The notes below the pieces were generated by a model. That model did not search any database. It had not been told where the DNA came from and worked only from the letters and a program-made list of their open reading frames with translations. A program made the position numbers and the translations under genes. From Streptomyces sulfonofaciens (lineage in GTDB: Bacteria > Actinomycetota > Actinomycetes > Streptomycetales > Streptomycetaceae), in the NCBI RefSeq assembly GCF_014656295.1, contig NZ_BNCD01000025.1, positions 1-64,000 of the forward strand: 64,000 nt of DNA. Reading direction: 5' to 3'. Position 1 is the stretch's first letter. Every line of letters starts with the position of its first letter. Of this stretch, positions 53,528-61,105 are shown one piece after another.

Positions 53528-56274
53528 CGCGCGGAGGTTCCTTCCAGGAGTGCGGTCGGGCCGTTGCCCGCCGGGGCGGGTGCCGGAGGCCGGGTGCCCA
53601 GCGAGAGCAGGGGCAGGTCCGGCTTGATCTGGTCGCGCTCCGGGACGAAGCCGACCGTCGGGTCGGGCACGCCGGGCGCGTTGACGAAGGAGACGAAGCG
53701 GGCCAGCCGCTCCGGGTCGGCGAGCGTCTGCGCCCACTCGTCGCGGTAGTGGGACACGTGGTCGGCCATCAGCGCCTCCAACTCGGCGCAGATGCCGAGC
53801 GAGTCGTGCACGACCACGTCGCGCACGTGGTCGAGTCCGCCCTCGATCCGCTCCAGCCAGGCGGCGGTGCGCTCCAGGCGGTCCGCGGTGCGGATGTAGA
53901 ACATCAGGAACCGGTCGATCAGCCGCACGAGATCGGCGTCGGAGAGGTCCTGGGCGAGCAGGTCGGCGTGCCGCGGGGTGGCGCCGCCGTTGCCGCCGAC
54001 GTAGAGGTTCCAGCCGTCCGCCGTGGCGATCACGCCGAAGTCCTTCGACCGGGCTTCCGCGCACTCGCGCTGGCAGCCGGAGACCGCGGACTTCAGCTTG
54101 TGCGGGGAGCGCAGCCCCCGGTAGCGCAGCTCCAGGTCGATCGCCATCCGCACCGAGTCCTGCACCCCGTAACGGCACCAGGTCCGCCCCACGCAGGACT
54201 TCACCGTCCGCAGGGCCTTGCCGTACGCGTGCCCCGACTCGAAGCCCGCGTCGACCAGCCGCGCCCAGATGGCGGGAAGCTGCTCGACCCTGGCTCCGAA
54301 CAGGTCGATACGCTGACCTCCCGTGATCTTGGTGTAGAGGCCGAAGTCCCGGGCCACCTCACCGATCACGATCAGCTTCTCGGGAGTGATCTCACCGCCG
54401 GGGATGCGCGGCACCACCGAGTACGACCCGTTCCTCTGGAGGTTGGCGAGGAAGTGGTCGTTGGTGTCCTGGAGCGCGGCCTGCTCACCGTCCAGGACGT
54501 AGCCGCTGGCGCCCAGCGCAGGGGCCAGCGAGGCGATGATGGAGGCGACCGCGGGCTTGCAGACCTCGCAGCCCTCGCCGCCGCGCGCACCCTCGCGCCC
54601 GTGCCGGTCGAGCAGCTCCCTGAAGCCGGTGATGCGCAGGGCGCGCACGGTCTCGTAGAGCTCCTGGCGGGTCTGCGCGAAGCAGCCGCACAGGCCCTTG
54701 TCGACCTCGATGCCGCCCGCCTCCAGCTCGGCCGCGACCAGCCGGCCGAGTACCTGCACACAACTGCCGCAACCGGTGCCGGCCCGGGTGCACTTCTTGA
54801 CGTCGGGGACGGTGCCGCAGCCCTGCTCGGTGACGGCGGCACGGATGGCGCCCTTGGTGACGTTGTGGCAGGAGCAGATCACGGCCGTGTCCGGAAGCGC
54901 GGTGGGCCCGAGCACCGCGGGGCCGCCGGCGCCGGCCGGCAGCACCAGGCGCTCGGCGGGCACCGGCGGCACGGAGCCGGTCATCGGCCGCAGCGTCCCG
55001 TACGCCTCCGCGTCGCCGACCAGGACACCGCCGAGCAGCGACCCGTCCGCGGCGATCACGAGCTTCCGGTAGACGCCGGAGCGTGAGTCGGCGTACACGA
55101 CGTCGAGGCTGCCCTCCGCCGTGCCGTGCGCGTCGCCGAAGGACGCGACGTCCACACCGAGCAGTTTCAGCTTGGTGGAGGTGTCCGCGCCGGTGAACTC
55201 CGCGGGCGCCGTCGCCGTCCGCCCACCGGGTCCCGTGCCCGCGGCCGCGGCGATCGCGGCCGCGGCGGCCTGCGCCATCTCGTAGCCCGGCGCCACCAGG
55301 CCGTAGACCCGCCCGTCCACGGCCTGCGCGCACTCGCCGATGGCGAAGACGGCCGGGTCCGAGGTGCGGCACCGGGCGTCGACGGCGATGCCGCCCCGCT
55401 CGCCGACGGCGAGCCCGCACTCGCGTGCCAGCGCGTCCCTGGGCCGTACGCCAGCGGAGAAGACCACCAGGTCGGTGGCCAGCTCGCTGCCGTCGGAGAG
55501 CCGCATCCCGGTGACCCGGCCGTCAGCACCGACGGTGATCTCCTGGGTGCCGGTACCGGTGTGCACGGTCAGGCCCATGCCCTCGATGGTGCGCAGCAGC
55601 GCGGCGCCGCCCGCCTCGTCGACCTGGACGGGCATCAGCCGGGGCGCGAACTCCACGATGTGCGTGGCGAGGCCGAGGCCCTGGAGCGCACCGGCCGCCT
55701 CCAGGCCGAGCAGCCCGCCGCCCACCACGGCGCCGCTCGCCCGGCCCTTCGCGTACTCCTCGATGGCCAGCAGGTCCTCGACCGTCCGGTAGACGAAGCA
55801 GCCCGTCGCGTCCCGGCCCGGCACCGGCGGTACGAACGGGTACGAGCCGGTGGCCAGTACCAGCGTGTCGTACCCGACGACCCGGCCCGAGCGGGCGGTG
55901 ACCGTGCGCGCCGCCCGGTCGACGCGCTCCGCCGGGTCGCCGAGCGCCAGCTCGATGCCGTGCCCGGCGAGGAAGGCGGGATCGGTGAGCGAGAGGTCCT
56001 GCGGGGTGCTTCCGGAGAAGTAGGAGGTGAGGCGGACACGGTCGTAGGCGGGGCGGGGCTCCTCGGCCAGCACGACCACCCGGTGGGTGCCGGTCAGGCC
56101 GAGTTCGGCCAGCGCCTCCAGGAACCGCTGGCCGACCATGCCGTGCCCGACGAGCACGAGGGTGGGACGGCCGGAGCGGTCGGCCCCGTGGGGCGTGCCG
56201 GTGTCCCCGCCGGGCGCGGGCGGGCCGCCGGGGCGCGCGCCGGGGGCCGGGTGCGTGTCCGTTTCCATGGGCAT
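53524..56274 (-). CDS. nirB: Nitrite reductase (NADH) large subunit
   Basis: A 916-residue assimilatory NirB reducing nitrite to ammonium. N-terminal FAD/NADH oxidoreductase domain (LVLVGHGMVGQRF, ATGSYPFVPPVPG, VVGGGLLGLEAAGAL), BFD-like [2Fe-2S] domain with four Cys (CSCHNVTKG...CTRAGTGCGSC), then siroheme/4Fe-4S ligands CVGRTWC and SGCQRECAEA. A 30-residue Gly/Pro-rich extension precedes the FAD domain. Three bases after the FAD reductase gene and overlapping nirD. Confidence 0.97.
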   Translation of the reverse strand: MPMETDTHPAPGARPGGPPAPGGDTGTPHGADRSGRPTLVLVGHGMVGQRFLEALAELGLTGTHRVVVLAEEPRPAYDRVRLTSYFSGSTPQDLSLTDPAFLAGHGIELALGDPAERVDRAARTVTARSGRVVGYDTLVLATGSYPFVPPVPGRDATGCFVYRTVEDLLAIEEYAKGRASGAVVGGGLLGLEAAGALQGLGLATHIVEFAPRLMPVQVDEAGGAALLRTIEGMGLTVHTGTGTQEITVGADGRVTGMRLSDGSELATDLVVFSAGVRPRDALARECGLAVGERGGIAVDARCRTSDPAVFAIGECAQAVDGRVYGLVAPGYEMAQAAAAAIAAAAGTGPGGRTATAPAEFTGADTSTKLKLLGVDVASFGDAHGTAEGSLDVVYADSRSGVYRKLVIAADGSLLGGVLVGDAEAYGTLRPMTGSVPPVPAERLVLPAGAGGPAVLGPTALPDTAVICSCHNVTKGAIRAAVTEQGCGTVPDVKKCTRAGTGCGSCVQVLGRLVAAELEAGGIEVDKGLCGCFAQTRQELYETVRALRITGFRELLDRHGREGARGGEGCEVCKPAVASIIASLAPALGASGYVLDGEQAALQDTNDHFLANLQRNGSYSVVPRIPGGEITPEKLIVIGEVARDFGLYTKITGGQRIDLFGARVEQLPAIWARLVDAGFESGHAYGKALRTVKSCVGRTWCRYGVQDSVRMAIDLELRYRGLRSPHKLKSAVSGCQRECAEARSKDFGVIATADGWNLYVGGNGGATPRHADLLAQDLSDADLVRLIDRFLMFYIRTADRLERTAAWLERIEGGLDHVRDVVVHDSLGICAELEALMADHVSHYRDEWAQTLADPERLARFVSFVNAPGVPDPTVGFVPERDQIKPDLPLLSLGTRPPAPAPAGNGPTALLEGTSAR

Positions 56275-56277
56275 GGC

Positions 56278-57900
56278 TCAGGAGCCTCCGTCGTTGGTGA
56301 GCAGGTGGAGCAGCGGGGCGCCGTTGCCACTGCCGCCGGTGCCGGTGCCGGTGCCGGTGTCGTCGTCGTAGAGCGCGTCGTCGGCCTCCCAGGCCCTGGC
56401 CAGCGCGCCGACGGTGCCCAGCTCGCCCAGCAGCACCCCGCCGGCCAGCCGGTCGCCGCGGACGACGAGCTTGCGGTACGTGCCCCGGGTGGCGTCGGTG
56501 AGCTGGACGACGTCGTCACCGGGGCGCGGCTCGGGGTCGCCGAAGGCGGCCAGCTCCAGGTGGGCGGCGGGGGCCGCGGCCGGCGTGGTGGTCGTGGTGC
56601 TTCCGGTGTGCGCCGGGGTGCTTGCGGGGTACGACGTGTCCGCGGTGAGCGCCGTGTCCGCGGTCTCTGCGGTTCCGGTGGTCTCTGGGGTTCCGGTGGT
56701 CCTGATGGCGCCGGGGGTTCCGGTGGTCCGTGTGGGCCCCGGTGCGGCAGTGGCGCTCCCGGCTGCGGGGGCGTTCGCGGTGGTCGCGAGGGTGAGGCGG
56801 GTCAGGGCGCGGGTGCCGCGGTAGCGGACGGGCGGGTGGGGCGGGGTGAGCGCGCGGGCCAGCAACTCGGCCTGGTCGAGCGCGGCCGCGGCCAGACCGG
56901 GGACCTCGCCCGCGTGCTCCGCGCAGTCGCCGATGGCCCGGATGTGCGGGTCGCAGGTGCGCAGCTCGTCGTCCACGACGATGCCGCGGCGCACCTGGAG
57001 ACCGGCGTCGGCCGCCAGGCCGGTACGCGGCCGCACCCCGCAGGCGAGCACCAGCAGATCGGTGCCGAGCACATAGCCGTCGGCCAGTTCCACGCTGCGC
57101 ACCGCCCCCGCCTCGACGCCCACGCCGCGCACCCGGCACGCGGTGTGCACCTCCACGCCGAGTCCCTTCAGATGCCGGTCCACCAGGCGCCCTGACGCCG
57201 GGTCGAGCTGGCGCTCCATCAGGTGCTCGGCCTGCTGGGCCAGCACCACGCCGGCGCCCCTGCGGGCCAGTGCCCCGGCCGCGGAGACCCCGAGCAGCCC
57301 GCCGCCCACGACCACCGCCCGGACCCCGGGCCGCACCGCGGCGGACAGGGCGAGGCAGTCGTCGAGGGTGCGGAAGGCGTGCACACCGCGGGGGAGCGCG
57401 GCGGCGCCCGGGGTGAGCAGGCCCCGCAGCGGCGGCAGCACCGGGTTGGAGCCGGTGGCGAGGACGAGCGTGCCGTACGGGACCACGGTGCCGTCCGCAC
57501 AGTGCACGGCCCGGCGCGCCCGGTCGATGCGGGTGGCGCGGGTGCGCAGGAAGGTGCCGTGCGGCCGGGGCAGCGCGATGACCTCGGGGCCGTAGCGGTG
57601 CGCGAGGACCTCGGCGAGCAGGACGCGGTTGTACGGGGCGTGGGGTTCGTCGCCGATGAGGACGACGCCGGACCCGGGGCCCCGCGCGGCACCGGAGCCG
57701 GTGCCCGAACCGGCTCCGGTGCCGGTGCCGGGTGCCGCGGTCGGGCCGGCAGGCTCGCCGAGCCGTTGGGCGAGGTGCACCCCGGCGAGTCCGGCACCTA
57801 TGACCACGAAGGGTGCGGTGGGTGCGGATCCGGGTGCGGGTGCGCTGGTGCCCGGCGCGCGCTGCGCCCCGGGCGCCTGCGGTGGCGGTTGCGGCGGCAT
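56278..57900 (-). CDS. NirB-like FAD/NAD(P)H oxidoreductase
   Basis: 540 residues, similar to the N-terminal reductase part of NirB but without siroheme or Fe-S domains. FAD motif FVVIGAGLAGVHLAQRLG, LATGSNPVLPPL, second Rossmann VVVGGGLLGVSAAGAL, and IRAIGDCAEH. The sequence is interrupted at about residues 385-445 by a Thr/Ala/Gly/Pro-rich low-complexity linker (repeats of TTGTP, ETADTA and similar) and ends with a GTGTGTGGSGNG tail. First gene of the nir operon; a probable electron donor for nitrate or nitrite reduction. Confidence 0.87.
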   Translation of the reverse strand: MPPQPPPQAPGAQRAPGTSAPAPGSAPTAPFVVIGAGLAGVHLAQRLGEPAGPTAAPGTGTGAGSGTGSGAARGPGSGVVLIGDEPHAPYNRVLLAEVLAHRYGPEVIALPRPHGTFLRTRATRIDRARRAVHCADGTVVPYGTLVLATGSNPVLPPLRGLLTPGAAALPRGVHAFRTLDDCLALSAAVRPGVRAVVVGGGLLGVSAAGALARRGAGVVLAQQAEHLMERQLDPASGRLVDRHLKGLGVEVHTACRVRGVGVEAGAVRSVELADGYVLGTDLLVLACGVRPRTGLAADAGLQVRRGIVVDDELRTCDPHIRAIGDCAEHAGEVPGLAAAALDQAELLARALTPPHPPVRYRGTRALTRLTLATTANAPAAGSATAAPGPTRTTGTPGAIRTTGTPETTGTAETADTALTADTSYPASTPAHTGSTTTTTPAAAPAAHLELAAFGDPEPRPGDDVVQLTDATRGTYRKLVVRGDRLAGGVLLGELGTVGALARAWEADDALYDDDTGTGTGTGGSGNGAPLLHLLTNDGGS

Positions 57901-57922
57901 GTCCCGAGCGTGCGGCGCTGGT

Positions 57923-57949
57923 GTTACCCGGTGGCATCCCCGCTGTTTC
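57923..57949 (-). promoter_or_regulatory. Putative GlnR box before the nir operon
   Basis: On the coding strand GAAAC-N6-GATGC-N6-GTAAC, with the 11-base period of GlnR a/b half-sites (gTnAC-n6-GaAAC), 23 bases or more before the first nir gene. GlnR is the global nitrogen regulator that activates nirB in Streptomyces. The middle half-site is poor. Confidence 0.5.
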
Positions 57950-58153
57950 CCGCGCGGAACGCTGCGCTCAGCGGGCGGGGGAGCGGGATGTGAGGCGGCG
58001 CGCAGGACCGCGCGCCCGGCCGTGGCAGGCTCCGGTCCTGCACTGTCCCGCGGGGGACTGCCGCTCCCACCTGTGGTCCGCGCTCGGTGGCCATCGTCCG
58101 CGGGGGCCGTGCGCGCACCGCCCGGCGGCTCCTGCCGGGGCCCGGGGCCCGCC

Positions 58154-58855
58154 TCACGTGGGGCGTGGCCCGCCGGGGGGCGGGGAACCGCGCGCCCCGC
58201 TGAGCCGGGTGCCGCTGAGCCGGGTGCCGCCCGGCCGCGCGCCCGTGAGGTGGGCGAACACCACCACGTTGCCCCGGTACCCGGTCCGCTCCGAATAGCC
58301 GCCGCCGCACGTGATCACCCTCAGCTCGGGCCGCCGCGCGGCGCCGTACACCTTGGCGTCCGGGAAGTTCTCGGTGTCGTAGACCTCGACGGCGTCCACT
58401 GTGAACACCGCCACGGTGCCGTCCCGGCGCTCCACCTCGACCGTGCTGCCCTTCCTGAGCGCGCCCAGGCCGAAGAAGACGGCGGGTCCTTCGGCGTTGT
58501 CGACGTGCCCGGCGACGATGGCGGTGCCCGTGGCACCGGGCACCGTGCCGTCCTCGTACCAGCCGGCGAGGTTCCTGCGCTGCGGCGGTGGGACGGCGAG
58601 GCTCCCGCGCGGGGTGAGGCCGAGCCCGGCCAGCGGGGCGTCCACACCGATCGCCGGGATGCGTATCCGCTCCGGTGCCACGGGGGCGAGCGGAGCCGCG
58701 GCAGGGCCGGCCGGGGCGCCGGCGGAGGGGGCGGCCTGCGCTGCCGAGGGCTGGGGCGGGGGATGGCCCCGGGTGCCGCTGCCCAGCAGCCAGGCGCCGG
58801 TGCCCAGGGCGGTCACGCTGACGGTGGCTATGAGTACGGTGCTGGTCCTGGCCAT
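58154..58855 (-). CDS. Class F sortase
   Basis: 233 residues. Membrane anchor about 5-27 (TVLIATVSVTALGTGAWLLG), an Ala/Pro linker, then the sortase barrel with catalytic His in AIVAGHVDNAEG, catalytic Cys in LRVITCGGGY and the downstream Arg in SERTGYRGNVVVFAHL. Class F sortases occur in actinobacteria; their substrates are poorly known. The start was chosen at the anchor. The C-terminus ends with a repeated LSGTRLSGAR-type, Gly/Pro-rich tail. 25 bases after its secreted partner. Confidence 0.9.
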   Translation of the reverse strand: MARTSTVLIATVSVTALGTGAWLLGSGTRGHPPPQPSAAQAAPSAGAPAGPAAAPLAPVAPERIRIPAIGVDAPLAGLGLTPRGSLAVPPPQRRNLAGWYEDGTVPGATGTAIVAGHVDNAEGPAVFFGLGALRKGSTVEVERRDGTVAVFTVDAVEVYDTENFPDAKVYGAARRPELRVITCGGGYSERTGYRGNVVVFAHLTGARPGGTRLSGTRLSGARGSPPPGGPRPT

Positions 58856-58880
58856 GCCGCTCCCTTCCGTCCGTCCGCAC

Positions 58881-59393
58881 TCAGAGCGCGTCGCCCCGCA
58901 CCCGTCGGTGCAGCAGCCAGGTGCCGCCCGCCGCCGCCACCCCGAGCGCCGCGATGCCGCCTGCGGTGCGCACCGGATCGGGCCCCAGCGCCCCGCCGAC
59001 ACCTGTCGCCACATGGCCCTTCGGCGGTGCCCCGTACCCGGCGGCCGCCTGCATGACCGCCAGGTCGCCGCTCACCCGCGTACGGTCCTGGCAGGTCGCG
59101 ACGATCTCGTAGGTGCCGGGCTGCGCCGTCCGGGGCACCGTGAAGCGGCCCGTCTGGCGCCCGGCACCGGGCGCCAGCGCGAACCTGCCGGCCCCCACCG
59201 TGCTGGCGTCGCCCGTCGCCATGCCGCCCGCGCCGCACGCGGCGGTGTGCACCGTGACCGTGGCACCGGGCGCGGCGCTGAACGGCGACACCTGAAGGCC
59301 GTCGGGGCCCGCGGCGGGCGCGGGTGCCGCCGCGGCCAGGCCCGTCACGGCGGCGGCGAGGAAGGACGCGGTCAGTAGGCGGGCTGTGCGCAT
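58881..59393 (-). CDS. Secreted/membrane-anchored protein encoded with sortase
   Basis: 170 residues. Signal peptide 1-27 (LLTASFLAAAVTGLAAAAPAPA), an Ig-like beta-rich body (LQVSPFSAAPGATVTVHTAAC...GTYEIVATCQDRTRVSGDL with two Cys that may pair), and a C-terminal membrane segment (GGIAALGVAAAGGTWLL) followed by HRRVRGDAL. No LPxTG-type motif was found before the C-terminal helix, so it may not be a sortase substrate in the usual sense. Co-transcribed upstream of the sortase. Confidence 0.75.
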   Translation of the reverse strand: MRTARLLTASFLAAAVTGLAAAAPAPAAGPDGLQVSPFSAAPGATVTVHTAACGAGGMATGDASTVGAGRFALAPGAGRQTGRFTVPRTAQPGTYEIVATCQDRTRVSGDLAVMQAAAGYGAPPKGHVATGVGGALGPDPVRTAGGIAALGVAAAGGTWLLHRRVRGDAL

Positions 59394-59648
59394 GGTGCTC
59401 GCTCCTCGGAGGGGGCACGGCCCGCGGCACCCCCGAGGTGCCGCTGCGTCGGTCGCGCCCCTGCCCTACCGAGGTAAGTGCCAGTCGGCCGTGCCCGCCT
59501 CCCGTGTGCGGCCCAAAGGACCTGCCGCCGCACGGCACCTGACAGGGCGACAGATACGTTTGAGCAGGTCACGGCGGGTGCACCGGGCGGGCTCCGAAGT
59601 AGGACGTGGACGGCTGTGAACGGGTGACCGGCGCCGCGGCCGCCCGCC

Positions 59649-60107
59649 TCACTCCTCCATCAGCCGCCGCGGGCCCGGGCCGCGGGTGGACAGCTCGTCG
59701 TACGGATTGGACAGCGCACAGCGGTCGAGGGAGAGGCAGCCGCAGCCGATGCAGTCGCTGAGGTTGTCGCGCAGGCGCTGGAGGGCGCGGATCCGCGCGT
59801 CCAGGTCGGAGCGCCAGCACGCGGAGATGCGGGCCCAGTCCTCCTGGGTCGGAGTCCTGTCGTCCGGCAGCAGGCCCAGCACCTCGCGGATCGCGGCGAG
59901 GGAGATGCCGAGCCGCTGCGAGGTGCGCACGAAGGCCACCCGGCGCAGCGTGTCGCGGGTGTAGCGGCGCTGGTTGCCTGCGGTGCGGCGGCTGTGGATG
60001 AGGCCTTCGCGCTCGTAGAAGCGCAGGGCAGAGGTGGCGACGCCGCTGCGCTCCGCGAGCTCTCCCACGGTGAGTTCCCTGGCGTTCGGTGTGAGGTGCG
60101 TCGACAT
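59649..60107 (-). CDS. soxR: Redox-sensitive transcriptional activator SoxR
   Basis: A 152-residue MerR-family regulator. Winged helix with TVGELAERSGVATSALRFYEREGLI; the [2Fe-2S] cluster ligands are C119, C122, C124 and C130 in CIGCGCLSLDRC, exactly the SoxR spacing. Streptomyces SoxR responds to redox-cycling compounds and its own antibiotics. Divergent from the FMN reductase with a SoxR box in between. Confidence 0.96.
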   Translation of the reverse strand: MSTHLTPNARELTVGELAERSGVATSALRFYEREGLIHSRRTAGNQRRYTRDTLRRVAFVRTSQRLGISLAAIREVLGLLPDDRTPTQEDWARISACWRSDLDARIRALQRLRDNLSDCIGCGCLSLDRCALSNPYDELSTRGPGPRRLMEE

Positions 60108-60136
60108 CTCGCCAATGTAACCTCGTCACGCGCTTG

Positions 60137-60156
60137 ACTTGAAGCGTCCTTCAAGT
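60137..60156. promoter_or_regulatory. SoxR box
   Basis: ACTTGAAG-CGTC-CTTCAAGT, a perfect 8-bp inverted repeat with a 4-base centre, between soxR and the FMN reductase. It resembles the CCTCAAG..CTTGAGG core of SoxR operators. It lies 16 bases before the reductase start. Confidence 0.8.
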
Positions 60157-60171
60157 TGGAGGCTCCCCGTC

Positions 60172-60873
60172 ATGCAGACCACCGACACTCCGACGCCGAC
60201 GTCCGCGCCCACTTCCGCGACGTCGACCGCTCCGACTGCTTCGACCGCTTCGACCGCCACGGTCCCCGCGCCGGGGTCCGGCTCCGCGCCGGGCGCCCTT
60301 CCGATCCGGACCGCCGTGGTCATCGGCAGCAACCGCGACGGGCGCTTCGGGCCCGTCGTGGCCGACTGGCTGCTGTCCCGGCTGAGACCGCGCGCCGACC
60401 TCGACGTCGACGTGATCGATCTGGCCGCGACCGACCTGCCCACGGCCCTGACCTCACGCCCCTCCCCGGACGTGGCGGCCGAACTGGCCCGGGTCAGCCC
60501 GAAGCTCGCCGCCGCCGACGCCTTCGTCGTGCTCACCCCCGAGTACAACCACTCCTACCCGGCCGCGCTGAAGAGCCTCATCGACTGGCACTACGCGGAG
60601 TGGCAGGCCAAGCCCGTCGCACTGGTCTCCTACGGAGGCGTCTCCGGCGGCCTGCGTGCCGTGGAGCACCTGCGGCAGGTCTTCGCGGAGCTGCACGCCG
60701 TCACGATCCGCGACACCGTCTCCTTCCACAACGCGGGCAGCCACTTCGACGAGGAGGGCCGCCACCGCGACCCGGCCGTGGCGGACGCGGCCGCTCGGCG
60801 CATGGTGGACCAGCTCGTGTGGTGGGCGAGGGCACTGCGCACGGCCAAGGAGGAGCATCCGTACACGGCATGA
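60172..60873 (+). CDS. NADPH-dependent FMN reductase (SoxR target)
   Basis: A 233-residue flavodoxin-like quinone/FMN reductase. After a 45-residue Thr/Ser/Ala/Pro-rich tail, the FMN loop VVIGSNRDGRFGP, then LTPEYNHSYPAALKSLIDWHY and SYGGVSGGLRAVEHL. From memory its S. coelicolor counterpart (SCO2478) is part of the SoxR regulon, which fits the box at its promoter. A two-electron quinone reductase would protect against redox cyclers. Confidence 0.92.
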   Translation: MQTTDTPTPTSAPTSATSTAPTASTASTATVPAPGSGSAPGALPIRTAVVIGSNRDGRFGPVVADWLLSRLRPRADLDVDVIDLAATDLPTALTSRPSPDVAAELARVSPKLAAADAFVVLTPEYNHSYPAALKSLIDWHYAEWQAKPVALVSYGGVSGGLRAVEHLRQVFAELHAVTIRDTVSFHNAGSHFDEEGRHRDPAVADAAARRMVDQLVWWARALRTAKEEHPYTA

Positions 60874-60965
60874 GGGCGCCCACGGCATGCGGGCGCCGCC
60901 GGGGCGCGGAGCGGCCGGCCCGGTACGAGTGTCCCCGGTCCGGCGCAAGGCGACCGCCCCGGCAC

Positions 60966-61006
60966 AGGGCGACCGCCCCGGCTCATCGGGCCGGGGCGGT
61001 CGCCCT
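60966..61006. terminator. Very strong terminator between FMN reductase and M4 protease
   Basis: A perfect 17-bp stem (AGGGCGACCGCCCCGGC and its complement) with a 7-base loop, between convergent genes. Confidence 0.85.
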
Positions 61007-61009
61007 CGG

Positions 61010-61102
61010 TGGTGCGTGGCGTGCGCGTGCGGTGCGTGTGCGTGTGCGTGCGTGCCGTGTGCGTGCGTGCCGTGCGCGTGCGTGCCGTGCGTGTGCGCGG
61101 TG
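61010..61102. repeat. GTGCGTGC-type low-complexity repeat
   Basis: About 90 bases of variants of GTGCGTGC, GTGTGCGTGC and GTGCCGTGC, alternating purine-pyrimidine, between the terminator and the protease stop codon. Confidence 0.85.
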
Positions 61103-61105
61103 GGG

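Noticed and set aside
61010..61102. GTGCGTGC repeat as a coding low-complexity region
   Set aside because: It lies after a 17-bp terminator and before a convergent stop codon, with no ribosome site.
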